64,000 nucleotides of DNA. It comes from Tetrahymena thermophila SB210 (lineage: Eukaryota > Ciliophora > Oligohymenophorea > Hymenostomatida > Tetrahymenidae). The position numbers and the translations under genes were made by a program. Of this stretch, positions 38,617 through 52,760 are shown one piece after another (position 1 is the first letter of the stretch; each line of letters opens with the position of its first letter). The stretch covers positions 62,001 to 126,000 of the forward strand of contig NW_002476322.1 in assembly GCF_000189635.1 (NCBI RefSeq), written 5' to 3'. The notes under the pieces were generated by a model, which was given only the letters and a program-made list of their open reading frames with translations, had not been told where the DNA came from and ran no database searches.

Positions 38617-41600
38617 TCAATTTTTATTTTGTAACAAAGCAGGTTGCTAAAAGAAAAAGTTTAGTAAAATGTTTGAAAGCTTTGAGTTATTAACAAAGTT
38701 AGATCTAATTGTTACAATATAGCTAATAAAAGAAATGAAAGATTAGATTATTAAAAAGTCTGATGTAAATAGAAGGATGTAAGTGAAAGACCACTTCATA
38801 TCTAAATTTTGACTCATTTACTGGATTTTGGGCAAGAACCAGAAATATATATCGGATCCTGAAAGAATCATTACAAAAGCTAAAGAAAGTAAACCTGCTT
38901 TTCTAAGGCACAACCCAACTTAAGATAATGCATTTTATAAGATTCCTTTACCTGCAATTACAGCTAAAAGTCCAAGAGCTGCTACTCCATAATTTTTCTT
39001 TTATTTTAATAATCTCGTCGTTTAAAAAATAATTGAAATTAATAAATTTACATTTTAAGAGATATAGGTCATAAAGAAAAGAGCCAAATACTTTAGATAA
39101 AGCATTGCAGACCTAAACAATCTGCTTCTTTTAGGGTCATATATAGTTATTATAGAAAGCATTTCATTGCCAATCTTATAATTTTTATATTAAACTTTAG
39201 TAAATATTTTTCTTAAAAATTAGATTACCATTGTGAAATAAAGTTTTCTTGGATAACTAATTGTTTTTATTTCTTGTTGATTTGTTTAAATAATTGAATC
39301 AATATCCTTTGCAGATTATTACTAAAAACGATTATCTGAACTCACTTAATCTTCAACTATATTTTTATTTTTAAATTTAATATTTACAAATTATTAATAT
39401 TAATTTACTGTTTTAGAATGTAGGCAATCCTTGGCTTATTTTGGCTAGAGTTGATTTTTTGACAGGTCTTGCTTTGGCTTTGAAATCATTAAAATTTAAT
39501 TAGTTTTCAGTGCTACTTATGTGTGGGCTTCTTGAAGTTGGAGAATGATTTATTTCATTCTAATAACTTTAGATAGGTAATATTTTAAGCTAGCTCTATA
39601 TATTTGCAGAAGAGAAGTTTAAAGAACTTTTTTTTGTAGGAGATTCAGCTTCTTAATAGTCTCCAAATGCAGTTTTATTAGCAGTAGTTTATTCAGATGG
39701 TAATATTTAGATCATTGACGCACGGGATAAAATATTTCTTTTTCTCCTATTTGGAGATGTATTAACATTCAATTACGTGCCTTAGAAATCCATATCCTTT
39801 CTTTCTCTCTGAATAATTTCTTTTACCTGATTATCACTAACATGAATACTGAGCTATTTATCTCTTGGTCTGACTTATCCAAATTTACCAAAAGATTATG
39901 AATTTTTATAGTCTAAAATTACGCCTAAGCCTGAAGAAAATACCCAGAGTCCAGTTTTAAATATCAAAATCTTAACTATAAGTAAATCAAATCCACTTGC
40001 TCCAACATTAACACAGTCACCTTTATCAGGTCCTAAGCACCCGTTGGAATTGCAACTAGAATGACACTAGATACATTGCTTTTATTTTTCATCCTAAAAT
40101 GTAAGAATTGGGTCACAACTAGCTAAGCAACTACCCTTAAAAGCAAATTAATTATTTTGACAACTTAAGCAATAATCTTAACTCTAGCATTCTTTGCATT
40201 AACCTGTACATTTAGAACATTCCATTTTGCTTTCATTTTTAAAATAAGTTGAAGGACATTGATTGAAGCATTTTTTATCTAAAATAAAAATATCTTAAGG
40301 ACAAGATAAACAATCGCTTGAACTAGGTCCATCACAAGTCTTGCAAGATTCATGACATTTTTTAAATTCATCTTTATCTTTATAATACCCTGGAGGAGCA
40401 TCTTTTAAGCATTTACCTTCCAATAATACCAAAGGACTATTGCAGCTATTAATAATAATATTTAAATAAAGCTTAATTTAATAAAAAAATATATTATTAC
40501 CTCAAACAGCTTGAATCACCTGAGTTACTGCATGTATTACACTTAGGATCACAGACCTCACAAAGATTTTTTTATTTATTAGGGAAGTACTTATCTGGGC
40601 AATTTTATGAACATTTGTTTTTTTAAGCATCTAAAAAGTTTCCATCTGAACATTTTTTACACTTATTGATAAAAAATTTAAATAATTTTTAAATAAAACG
40701 CAATATTTTACTTCGTCTGTAGTAGGTCCATAACAAGTTTGGCACTATGCTGCACAAGGTTAGCACAATAAGGTTGCTTAGTCTAAATATTCATTTTAAG
40801 CACACTCCTCTACACATTTGTTATTCTTAATTGCCTTTGTGCATTTTTAGCAAACTCTTTAAACATCATAAATGTGTTAAACAGGGCAATTTTCTACACA
40901 TTAGTTTTAGTTCATGAATGAATTTGATGGACACTCAGTACACTATTCAAGAATAAAAAATTTTTCTTAATCATTATATTTATTTAATAATATTTTATAC
41001 ATTATTTGAATCTGGACCATTACATTTAGAGCACTTTTCATAGCATTATAGACAGACTTACTACCCATTTTTTGTAGCTGGATAATAATTTTAAATGCAT
41101 TAGTCAACACAACTTCCTTCTTAAAGAAACCCTAGAATAATTATTAATTCAACTGAGTTAAATTTTATTTAAAAAAATAATAATCACCTGTAGGGCATGT
41201 TAAACATTAGAATTGCGAGCTACCAGAACATGTAGAGCAAGACTTGTGACAGTCAATACATTAATTATCAAATATATAAGTATTACTTGGACACTATTTC
41301 AAACACTCCCCCTTATAAAATAATTTATCTTAAATGCATTTTTTGCATTAATTTTCATCCTTTCCTGTGCATTCAGAACATGTTGAAAAACAAGATTCAC
41401 ATTTCTGAGTATTTAAATCTGGATATTTACCAGATGGACATTCGTTATCATGTAAGCAACTACTATTATCTTAATTTTTAAATGTCCCTGAAACGCATGT
41501 TAAACATCCATTACTTGTAGCATCAAAGCAAGTTTAACAATTCTAAGAGCAAGGAGAGCATTATTAATTGTCTATTTTTAAATTATTTATTTTTTTTTAA

Positions 41601-44600
41601 ATTAATTTTTATTTTATTAAAGTTTGTAAAAAAAAATTAATTTGAAAAATTTAGAAATAAATGAAATTACTTAAATCGTTAAAGTATTTAGTTGGGCATT
41701 AAGCTACGCATGAACCATTATGCAAGAAGAATCCAATTGAACATTTTTAACATATTTTATCATCAGAGCATAAATCGCAATTTTCAACACAATTCAAACA
41801 TGTGTTTGTAGCAGAATCTCCAAAATATTTACTTGGACATTAAGGAACACAAGTATTTTTAGTTTTATCCAAAAAAGTATCTACTCCACAAGAGTTACAT
41901 TCAGAATTAGATGGGCCAGAGCAAGTTTTACATGAATTGTGGCAGCTTTCACAAATATTTGATTTATCATTTTTAAATGTAGAATCAGGGCAATTTGTTT
42001 CACATTTATTATCATTTAAATAAGTTCCTGAATTACAGCCAGTACACTGATCAGCAATATCTTTGCATGTTTTGCATTTAGAATCACAAGGCTCACATAT
42101 ATTATTTGCTTAGTTACCATACTCATTATCATTACAATTAGGTGAACAATATTTACCATCTTTTAAAAATAAAGTGCCTTAGCATTCTGTGCATTTATCC
42201 GATCCGCTATTGGAGCAATTTTTACAAGAAGAATCGCATTACTATTAATTTATTAAAGTTTAAAATAAAGCCTATTTAATATATGTCTAATGTGATAGTG
42301 AATTTATAATAGCTATTAATCATAAAATAAATAATTTAGTAAATTTTACAGTGCATTTGTTGTTAGATGTGTTAGGATAATAATTTTGAGGGCAATTAGT
42401 ACCACAAGTATTATCTAAAGTATTAAGATATGTTCCGCTAGGACATTCTTTACAATTATTTTCATCAGGACCATTGCATTTAGAGCATTTACTGTTGCAT
42501 GCATCACAGGTGTTTGTATCTTTTTATTTTTATAATAAATGATATTTTTTTAATAATAATTTTAAATTTACTTGAATTTTTCCATCCATTTTTACAATCT
42601 GATTAACATTAATTATCTTCTAAATATGTTAAACCTCCACACCTAAAATAATTTAAATATAATTTTAAATATTAAAAAAGTAAGCTCTCTATTTCAATAC
42701 TGTAAAATATTAATTATAATCTGTTTGATAACCTTAATCGTTAAAAATTTAAAACAATAATTAATTAAACTTAAAAATTTAAATAAATATAAATTTATTG
42801 AAAAAAAATAAAGATTTTACAGTATTTTATTTAAAAAAATTTTCAGAAATATTCTCTATTTCATAATATTGAATAAACTATTTACCTTAAACAGTTAGTT
42901 TTTTCTGGTCCAGAGCAAGTTAAGCAACTTGAATCACATTTTTTACAAATATTATTATCCTTATATGTTCCATCTGGACAATCTTATAGACATTGCTTTG
43001 AAGGTGTCAAATAAAGATCTCCTTTACAAAGAGTACAAGAATTTGGGGTACTGTCACTACAGTTATAGCAACTTGAATCACATTTGATGCAATTATAAGC
43101 ATTTGGATCTTTAAAGTAATTGTCAGGGCAATTGGATATACATTGATTATTAAAAAGGATGATTTAATCTGGACATTTTGTGCACTAATTCTTAAGAGAA
43201 CCTGTACATTCTAGGCATGACTTGTCACATTACATGCATTAATTATTTTCATTGTTAGCATAATATTATTATTAACAATTTTTCACACATTTTTATGAAA
43301 TTGGATCAAAAAATAAATCTCCTTTGCAATTAGTACATTAATCTGAACCTGGGCCGAAGCAAGTTTCACAACTAGGATTACAAGAATCGCATTTTCCATT
43401 TTATAAATTTGCATAATATCCTTTAGGACAAATTGCTTAGCATATGTTATTATTGTTAAGATATAAATTTGTATTACATTTTGTACAGTTTGTACTAGAA
43501 CCAGTACATTCTTTGCATTGAGTTTAATCACACAGATCACAATTATTTGTTTTTTAATTAGAAAATTTTCCTGGTTAGCAGGTAGCAACACATGTATTAA
43601 CATCTAAGTATAAAGTGCCACTACATTAAGTGCACTGATTACTATTTTATCCAGTACATTCTTAGCAGGTAGTATCACATTTCTAAATATTTTTAAAGTA
43701 GAACAAATTATAAATAAGTTAAAAATTTCTAAATTTGTAAAAAAATAAATATAAAAAATAAACTAATACCTAGCACTGTAAACTTGATTAATTTCCAAAA
43801 TATTAAGAAGGACAAGAATTAACACATATGTTTTTATCTTTATCTAAAAACAATGGAGAGTTACAAGAAGTGCATTTACTCTTGCTAGCTGCATCACATG
43901 CTTTACAATTAGGATCACATAACTCACATTTTTTAGTTGCTTTAGAAAAAATAAATATTTACTAAAAAATATTTGATAAATTTTATTTATTTATTTATTA
44001 CTATTATTTGTCCACTTTCCTGAAGGACATGCACCTTTACAAACTCCATCTGTATCTAAAAATTGATTTGCATTACATCTAAAAATAAAACAAAAAAAAT
44101 TTTAAATAGAAAATCTAATTAATTAATTTATTTTAGTACGATAAGCAATTATTTTTCGCTGTGGCACAAGTTTTACAATTAGAATCACAAGTTTCACATT
44201 TGTTATTTGTTGAATTTTAGAATTGGCCATCAGGGCAAGTTTTCAGACAAAGGTTACCAGGATTTAAATATAAATCTCCACTGCATTATGTGCATTAATT
44301 TTAATTTGGTCCATTACAATTAAAACAAGAAGAATTACATTATTTACAAACCTAGGCTGATTTATCTGATGAGTCTGGGTAATACTGGTCTGGACACTAA
44401 GTAAGACATTGATTTGAAAATAAATATCTATTTTACAATAAAATTAAAGTTATTTTAAGAATTTTTTATAAAAAAAACTCACCCATTATTGCAAGATTTA
44501 CAATCTTTTGCTGTTCCGCTACTGCAAGTAAAGCATGTTTTATCACACGGAGTGCAATTTGTTCCATTAATATATTAATTACTTTTGCAGCTAGTTCCGC

Positions 44601-46993
44601 AAGTATTATTATCTGGTTAATATAGCTTATTTATGTTACAAGATAAACAATCTGCATTTGTTGGACCCTTACAGGTTAAGCAGTTAGCATTACAAGGTGT
44701 ACATTTATTTCCATCTTTTAAAATAATATATTAATCAAACAATTAATTGTAAAAAATTTTACTAAATTCTCCATATTATCCATTAGGGCATATTTCTACG
44801 CATTAAGATCCACTCAAAAATCTTGAACCTTAGCATTGTGTACATTTGCTATCATCACCTAATAAATTTTATGTCAAATTATTTTTTATCGGGTATCATA
44901 TAAATTACTTGGATTTGAGCAGGTTTTACAGTTTTAATGACATTTATCGCAAGTTAGTGTAGATTAATTTGGAGCGTATCCATCTGGGCACGTGTTTGAA
45001 CAGGATTTGTTATACAAGTATGTTCCAGGTTTGCATTTTAAACATGAAGTTGCTGTTGTTTATAAATCAAAGCAACTAATTAATTAATAAATATATTATA
45101 TATAAATATTTAAATTACCTGCCGTGTCGCATGTTAAGCAATTTCCTTAGCAAGTATCGCAAGTATTTGTCTTATCATTAGGCCAATATCCTAGATCAGT
45201 TAGGCAAGAAGTACCACAATTATATTAATAAAGATAAGTTCCTTGAGGACATTTTGTGCAACCATTTTAGTTGCATTCAAGGCAATTATCTTAGCACTGT
45301 TAATCAACCATAAATAGTAAAATTAATTTCACATTAAATTAAATAAACTAAAAACTTACATAATTGACTAAAATAAACAACTCTCTAATTCCAAACGAGG
45401 CTTCAAAAGGAGATTTTCCAGAATCTAAGTTGGTTTTAATAGAAATGATAAGAGAAGAACTTATATGAGTGCTATTATAGTCATAGACTCCTGTTGCTTC
45501 GGTATTTTTATTACCACATATATTACCTACCTAATTAGATTAAGCTTTTGATATGGTAGAAATAACTTTATTATTATCTAAAACCACTTAAATATTTTCA
45601 CTACTAGCCCAATTATCTATCATTATATATTTAAAACCTATTCTTATTGACCAATGAGGTTTACTAATGTTAATAAAAAAGAAATTTATCAATTAAATTA
45701 ATTAAATATTTTAAAAATACAAGTTAGCAATCTCTCTTCTAATCTCAGACCCTGAGCCTGCAACATTCCATCCACCTACAAATCTTTCTCCTGAGCAGCT
45801 ACTAAAAGTTGCACCACCATTTTTAAAATTTACAAGTTTCAAACCTTAACCTTAAATTTCGCTATCTCCAAAGTTAGAAGAATAAAGACCTTTAAAAGCA
45901 TATCCTCCATCTTTGAAAATAATTAATATAATTAAAGCATTAAAAATATATGAAAAACAATAATTTACAATTTAACCCTGTCATTTTATCTTCACAATAG
46001 GTTACTTTATCTGTAGAATAAGAAGGACATGCAGAAACACATTCTCCATTTATTAATTTATAAGGAGAGTTGCATTTGGTACATTACTAATTGACACAAT
46101 TGCTACAGTTATTTAAGCATTTAGACTATTCACATATTTTGGTTACTACATTTCCTACATAACCAAGAGGGCAAGCAGCAACACATTCAAAATTGTAAGC
46201 AAAGAGTTAACCTGGGCAGGTACATACACCATTAACTTAAACTGCTTTATCTATACAAGCAGTACATTAATTCTATTGATAAATAAAAATAATTAATTAT
46301 TTATTTATGAGAATTGAGTTTTAATTACAGAAGTGGGACCATTACAAGTTTAGCAACTCTCATAACATGTATCAACATAAACTGAAACATGTTTGAATGC
46401 ATAGCCTTCATAATCACGAGCTGTATTCTTTCCAGTAAATTGAGAATCTATTTTGAGCACTAAAAAACTACTAGCGTGAGTAACATTTTTTTAATATGGA
46501 TAAATAGCATCATTATATAGTGTACCCCAAAAGTTTGACGAATCTGAACAAATTCTATATCCATCTACATCATTTTTTGTATATCTATCCATAGTATTTG
46601 AGTCGATGCTAATTCCAGCAAAATCTCCTTCATCAGCATCTACACTTCCATAAAGCATCAAGTCTAATCTTACTAGCGCACTCCAATGTGGAGGTAATTT
46701 AGTGTAGTTTTTAAAGTTTTTAGTAACATCTTAAGAAAAAACCCCAAAGATTTATCCAGTGTACTCAACAATATTTTATTGCTCACAAGTTCTAATAATG
46801 TTTTTTGACCATCCAACAACATCCGCAGAAGTAATTTAAGGTTTTTAAAATTCTTCAGAAATGAGTAACTCCTCTATTTATTAAAATAAACGCTAAGGGA
46901 TAAAAGGTGAAAAGATATTTTACTTGAAAGTAGAATTTTTATTTAATAAATTAGAAATAAAAATAAGATATTCAATTAAAATTTGACAGTCAT
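38617..46993 (-). CDS. Gene H: giant furin-like Cys-rich membrane protein, paralogue of F and G
   Basis: It starts at 46993 with MTVKFQLNILFLFLIYQIKI (signal peptide). A short intron inside the SKE codon is in the same position as in F and G. Module 1 is near 46870-46320 ([33 protein letters not shown]). Module 2 is near 45930-45360 ([37 protein letters not shown]). The furin-like array runs from about 45290 to 39990, with many exons separated by 50-200 nt introns. A clear long piece at about 43600-43280 carries tandem CxxC..CxGP units. The C-terminal membrane region reads [36 protein letters not shown] and [17 protein letters not shown], and ends PALLQNKN at TGA 38617-38619. It looks closest to F in its membrane exons, with YFW retained after SGSDI. 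Function unknown. Confidence 0.84.
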
Positions 46994-48506
46994 TTTATTC
47001 AATCTTTGTTTTTGTTTGTTTGCTTGTTTATTTAATTAATATTTTTTTACTAGTACTTTTTTTAATACAATCTAATTTCCATAAATATTAAATAGAACTA
47101 TTCAGTAGTTTTAGTGTAATTGTATAAACTAAAATCCCTATCCATAATCCATTAATATAAATAGAAAGTAAAACTTTCTTATGGATAGAAATGATCATCA
47201 TTTAATTAAATTTGGATGGTGCTTAAGAGAACTCTTAAAAATTTACATCAAATTTAAAAACAATTGAATATTGAGTAGAAAGATTTAATAAATTTATGGT
47301 AAATATTTATTTTTAAAAAATAATAACCTTCCGAACTATACTTTTGATTTACACAATATCAATAAATTTGCATTTTAAAAAATCAGATTAGCACCAATTC
47401 CAACTAATTAATTTATTAAGCTTGAATTGTCTTAAAATAAAAAATATAAAATGAACTTTAGATTATCAAATTTATATTTTTTTACAATATCAAAATATTT
47501 ATAATATCTATAATTTTCTTCAAATCTAATGATTAGGAAAATTTAGTTTATAATAAATAAGAAATAGTATTTAAGATATTGAAGAAAAAAAATAATATTC
47601 AAATCGAAAATAGAAAAATCAAATTTATCATATAAATAAAGATGAAATTGAAAATTAAATATTTAAGAAAACATTCTAAATATCTCAAGGATTATTAAAT
47701 TTCTCTGATATTTAATTTTTTTATTTCTCATATTTTTAAACTACAATTTATTGGATGTATTTACTGTATAAAAATATTTAAGATACAGAAATAGATACAA
47801 AAACTAAAATCAAAAAAATATAATTAAATTTTTGAGTTTACCATAAATAAAATAATAAAGTTGTAAACTAAATTTTTGAGAGAGTAAAAGCATTATAAAT
47901 ATCTATGGATAATAAAATATCTATGGTATTAAATAATTTTTACATCTCTATATTTTATATTAATTCATGCTTTAATAGTAATTAAAAACTAAAATACTAC
48001 TTTATAAAAACATATAAAAAACAGAAATAGTCTAGCATAGAATTAAAATCGTTTCTTTACTCCTTACATCATAACTTGCCTTAAATAAAATTTACTTAAT
48101 TTATAGAAGGCTTTTATAAATTTTTGATAGAAGTATTAAAATATAATTTTAAACATTAGAGAAAGAATAAAAAACTCCAAGTATTTACTAAAGAAAAAAA
48201 TTAACTAATTCTTTTTATCATTTCTCGTTTATGTAAATTAAAATAATATTAATTACAATCTTTAACAGCTATTAAAAATTATATTACTAGAATTTTTATC
48301 TAAATCTTAGATTAATAAAAATGGTCTAGTTAGAATTTTAATTGGTTTTGTACATTTTGTTTACATATCAATGACTTTTTATCAAATTTAGTTAAGCTTA
48401 TAAAAGATTTATTTATTTATTAATATATAATATAAATATAATTTTGTTACAAAAGTTTTATCTAAATTTATTATTTATCTTTCTATCTATCTATCTTATC
48501 TAGCTC
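46994..48506. other. Intergenic region between gene H (5' side) and gene I (3' side)
   Basis: About 1.5 kb, AT-rich, with no supported gene on either strand. A short TCTA run lies at 48481-48498, next to the stop of gene I. The promoter of H should lie at its left end. Confidence 0.55.
48480..48500. repeat. TCTA microsatellite
   Basis: About four imperfect copies of TCTA immediately downstream of the stop codon of gene I. Confidence 0.7.
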
Positions 48507-51500
48507 TCATGAAGAAAAAAAATCTTTATCAACAAAACTTTCAAATGCTCCCTTTTACGTAATATTTTCATTCTAATCATAAAAGTCATTATCGTCATTA
48601 TTTAGATTCATTAAAAAATTTGACTAAGTTTTACCTTACTGCTTCAGAATAATTTCTTCTATAATTTATTCTCTCAATTAATAATCAATTTCCTTTACAT
48701 CGAAAGTTAAAATTGCAAAAATTGGCTTGTGGTCAGAGTTATCTATGCCATATACACTATCGTATTAGAGATATGATTATTCGATGCCTTAGTTTTACTT
48801 TTCAACATCCCAAATAAAGATTCTATCAGAATAAGAAGGCACTCTTGATTTCCAAGAATTATGATAGTTATCAGATCCTACTTCGAATTTGTAAGTTGGA
48901 AGAAAGTGTATTTTTTTTTCATAGTAATTTTCGAGGTATAACTTACAGTCGCTTATGTAATTATTAAAGTATTTTTTTGCATCTGAACTTAATGGCTAGA
49001 ATTCTAAATTTTGATCTACATTTTCTTTTTGTGATGAATTTTAATTCTATGCTAAATAATTTAAACACTTAAGTTGATCATAAGAAATTAATTTTTGTTA
49101 AATTTCTTAAGAAGACTTAACAAATTCTCCTCCTTTTTGTAAATTTATAATTTATTAAATTTCATTTTTACAGTCTTTCTCTTTCTTATCTACTCTAAAA
49201 TTTAAATTTCCCATTAAAATGACTTTATCTGACTTCCAAATAGGGTCTCTCTTATAAATTGCCATACCTTCTTACTAAAATAATTTCTGATGTATGCTAT
49301 TAAATGAAGATATCTTTTAATCAATATTTGACTGTCCTGCTGGTAAATGACAATTTAATACCGCAATCGAAGTATCATCAACCCAGAATCTAAAACCAAC
49401 CCCACCTTTGTTAATGAATTTTCCACCTAAATTGGTTGGAACATCATCATATTCTATATCTGAAATCTTCTCTTTCAAGTCGACCCTTGCAAAAATGAAG
49501 GTTGTTATTCCAGCCATACTGTGAGAATCAACAAAGAAATATTCTTATTATCCACCTATGTGCTCATGTATTAATTCCTACCATTTTTATTATAAATCTG
49601 TGGATTTTGGTTAACTAATCTAAAGGATATTTTTAGCACTCAATTCAACAATTTCTTGAAGACCCACTATAACTATATCGCATTTTTTAGAATTTTTAAT
49701 TGAGAAAATAGAATCTTTTCCTCCTTCTTTTGATTAAAATTTTAAAAAATTAATTAAAATAAATCAACTTTATTAAAAATATATTCTAACAAATTTACAT
49801 GAAATCTATCTGCTATCTGTTTCTTTAATTGAGGACTATTGCATGTTTCTAATCTTATAATTGCAGTTAGTATTGTGGAGATTATTTTTAAAAATTGTGT
49901 TAAGGTTCGATTTTTTGTCAGGAACATATGAGTTGACGCTCCATGAAGCAACAAAAATAGTTATATTATTATGGCTTATAAATCTACTTTCTGCCTATTT
50001 TAATTCTTTATACAAATTTTCCTGATATTCTAAGTTTTGCTAGGTCTCATAGTGTTCTCCAAGAATAACGCTGTAACATTGTTATTTATAAGCGTCAGTG
50101 AAAATTCCTTTGAAGAATCTTTATCCTGAAGTCAATTTCCCTTTAATAAAACCCAAAACTCCAGATTTTCCTTTTTTAGCAACCATGGAAGTAGTTGCTT
50201 TTGTTCCAGCATAGTGATTACTGATTCTATCACCATTTTTTCCCCAGCTATATTGAAAATCTTTACAAAAATTGTCAAAGTCTGCATTTTTTAACTCAAT
50301 TCCTAAGTAAGGAAATATTACTTTCTAAACAGCATTAAAAGCAACTCTTAATTAGAAGAAATTAGTCCTATCTAAGCAATCTAAACAATTCGTCCTGACG
50401 ATTCCTTTTTGTCTCCACTAAACCTCGCCTATCTAGTCATTCAAAGATTTCCCTATCTAATCAAACTCTAATGAGTACTTTTTAACAAAACATCCATAAT
50501 TTTACAAATCTTAAAGAAAAGTGCTACTAATAAATTTATCAATATTCTCAAATTTATCGCCTTTTACTTCTCTATGGAAATCAAATTCAAAATATTAAAT
50601 AAAGCCTTAAAAGTCTTTTTTAATTTAGCCAATTGAATTACTTTCAGTAGAAGGATTAAGCAAAAGATTCCTGAATTCTGTCATCAATTTTAATTCATCT
50701 TGTTTATTTTCAGTCATAAGATCTACACAAATAACATTATTGTAATTATTCTTAAGATAGTTAAGATGCAATGAACATGCTTGATCAGAAAGCTCCCTTG
50801 ATGATTCAATTATCAATTTTGCCGAAATACCTCTCTAAGTCCAGTAAGAAGGTACACTTCCTCTAATTTACAGATGTGAGATTATTCTTTTCATAGAATT
50901 AAATAGAATAATTTATTCACTTTCTACAAAATTAGCTACATAACCTTCAGAGTCAATTCCTCTATGATTATATCTAGTACCACCTCTCTTGCATTATCTC
51001 CTTGAAATGATTGTATAAAAAATTAAATTTTTGGCATCGCTTCCTATTACTACATTATAAACGTGACCTTGGATTAGCTAAGCTTGCCACTCTTTAGAAA
51101 CCATTTAATCAACCAGAGGTTTAAGAAGGTGGTGATTCCATAAGAAATCATTATCTACTAAGTGAAAGACTGGTTTATTCAAGTTTTATTAAAGTTTTCT
51201 TAAATCATTAATTTTTTACTGCGACACAGTTAAAGGATAAGTATACGAGAAGTAATATCCTCCATTTTTGCTGCATAAATACTTTTCAATATAAGATGTA
51301 AATTCATGGATATCTTTTGATAACTTATTAGCTGATTAATGAATTTGCACAAAATCCAGCGAAACCATTTCATAAATTTTATCTCTTCCATCAAGAACAG
51401 ATAGAATGTGGACATCTTTCACAAACATTAAAAAATTAACACCTGCAATATTAATAATACCTAAAAATCCACTATAATCTGTTAAAACTTTGCTGCTTTT

Positions 51501-51740
51501 AACCTCATCTTGTGGTATTTCTGAAATATTTCCAGTTTTTCTATCGATTTATAAGCAGGTTTGAATATTTGTGATTTATTTGTCAGCCTGCAGATAAAAC
51601 AAATCCTACTACTCTATCAATTATATAGCTCTTGTATTGTAGGTCTATAAATTAACAGTCTTTTCAGTTTTTTCAAACTTCATACTAATTACTTCATTTT
51701 CTTTGGTTTTATTAGAATTGCTTTTGAATAACTTTAACAT
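48507..51740 (-). CDS. Gene I: synaptojanin-type Sac1 plus inositol polyphosphate 5-phosphatase
   Basis: The code-6 frame from ATG 51740 to TGA 48507 has one intron (49727-49798, 72 nt). Coding length is exactly 1054 codons, so 1053 aa. The Sac domain occupies about residues 50-560: ISRRQCKRGGTRYNHRGID and EGYVANFVESEQII match synaptojanin. RTNCLDCLDRTN carries the catalytic CX5R (C452, R458). A linker leads to the 5-phosphatase domain starting IFVASWSVNSY, with GLQE at 669-672, INKGGVGFRF near 752, NCHLPAGQ, MGNLNFR (819-825), PTYKF and SDRIFIW near 920-945, and SDHKP (978-982). The motif set appears complete, so both phosphatase activities are plausible. By family knowledge it removes phosphates from PtdIns(4,5)P2 and monophosphoinositides in endocytic membrane traffic. 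The C-terminus is short, with no long Pro-rich tail; it ends VDKDFFSS. A SacI-5PTase architecture without a signal peptide fits a cytosolic, membrane-recruited enzyme. Confidence 0.95.
49727..49798 (-). other. Intron of gene I
   Basis: It begins GTAAATTTG after the T of a split TAA (Gln) codon and ends CAAAAG. Removing 72 nt restores the frame between IFVASWSV... and GGKDSIF...VGLQEI, and makes the whole gene divisible by three. Confidence 0.85.
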
Positions 51741-52760
51741 ATCGAACTAATTAATTGTCTATATTTTTAATTTACTTTATAATTGCTAATAAATCTTTAT
51801 AAAAATAAAAAAACAAATAAATGATAAAAAATAAGCAAAATTATTTCTTCTAATCTAAAATCCTTAACATTTTTGATCGTATCTACCTTACATGAAAAAT
51901 CTTCTTACCATACAAATAAACAAATATCATTAAACTCATCAGAAATTATAAAAAATTGTATAAGTAAATATAAATTAAGCCATTTAAAATATATATTCTC
52001 ATTATTTCACTTTTATTTCCTCAAAAAACATATATCCAAACCAAACAATTTTAAAGTTAGTTAAAATAGTTTATATATTTAATATGTAAAAAAAATAATT
52101 CTTTTTCTAAATTTCCTCATTTTTATAAGGAGAAATCAATAAATTAAATTCTTAACCAATAAAAATATTGAGACAACATTTTAGCAAACCAACTATTATT
52201 TTATCTCCTCAAAACACAAAACAGATGATATAAATTATTTATTTATTTATTATATTTATTTAATGCACGTATAAGATAATAAGATTTTCTTTAAATATAA
52301 TTTTTTTACAAGAATAATTTCAATCAATATTATTTATTTGTCTATACTTTCCTTTTATAGAAATATGTCATTAAGATTATTGGTAATTAGTTCCACATTT
52401 AATTTAAATATTAAAATAATATTCATAAATCATACAAAATTTTCTTTCAACTTAAATAAAAATTTGAAGAACCATTTTTATCTAAAATATGAGTATTGTA
52501 TTAAAATAAATATTAAAAATAATATTTAAAATTAATAAAAATAAAATTAAAATTATTTTACAATTAAAAATTAAAATTTTTTTATTTTAAAAAACATAAA
52601 TAAATAGTCAGATGAGATCGATAAATCGATCAATCAATCAATATAAATAACAAAATGCAAAGTTAATATTATTAAAATTTGTTTTTATGCATGAAAAGAT
52701 AACTTAAATATTTGATATTTAATTTATTTGGTAGTTTATATTAAAGTTATATTGAAATTC
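51741..52760. other. Intergenic region between I and J
   Basis: About 1 kb, AT-rich. Two plus-strand frames of 63 codons (51873 and 52338) are low-complexity Ile/Lys/Asn/Phe strings with no extension or homology that I recognise, so I leave them out. A small palindromic GATCGATAAATCGATC lies near 52616-52632. Confidence 0.5.

Noticed and set aside
49754-49954. Minus ORF MLLHGASTHMF...
   Set aside because: Wrong frame of gene I. The correct frame reads IFVASWSVNSYVPDKKS and is joined by the 72-nt intron to the 5-phosphatase domain.
51873-52529. Two plus ORFs of 63 codons between I and J
   Set aside because: AT-driven composition, no extension with the ciliate code into a longer protein, and no motif.
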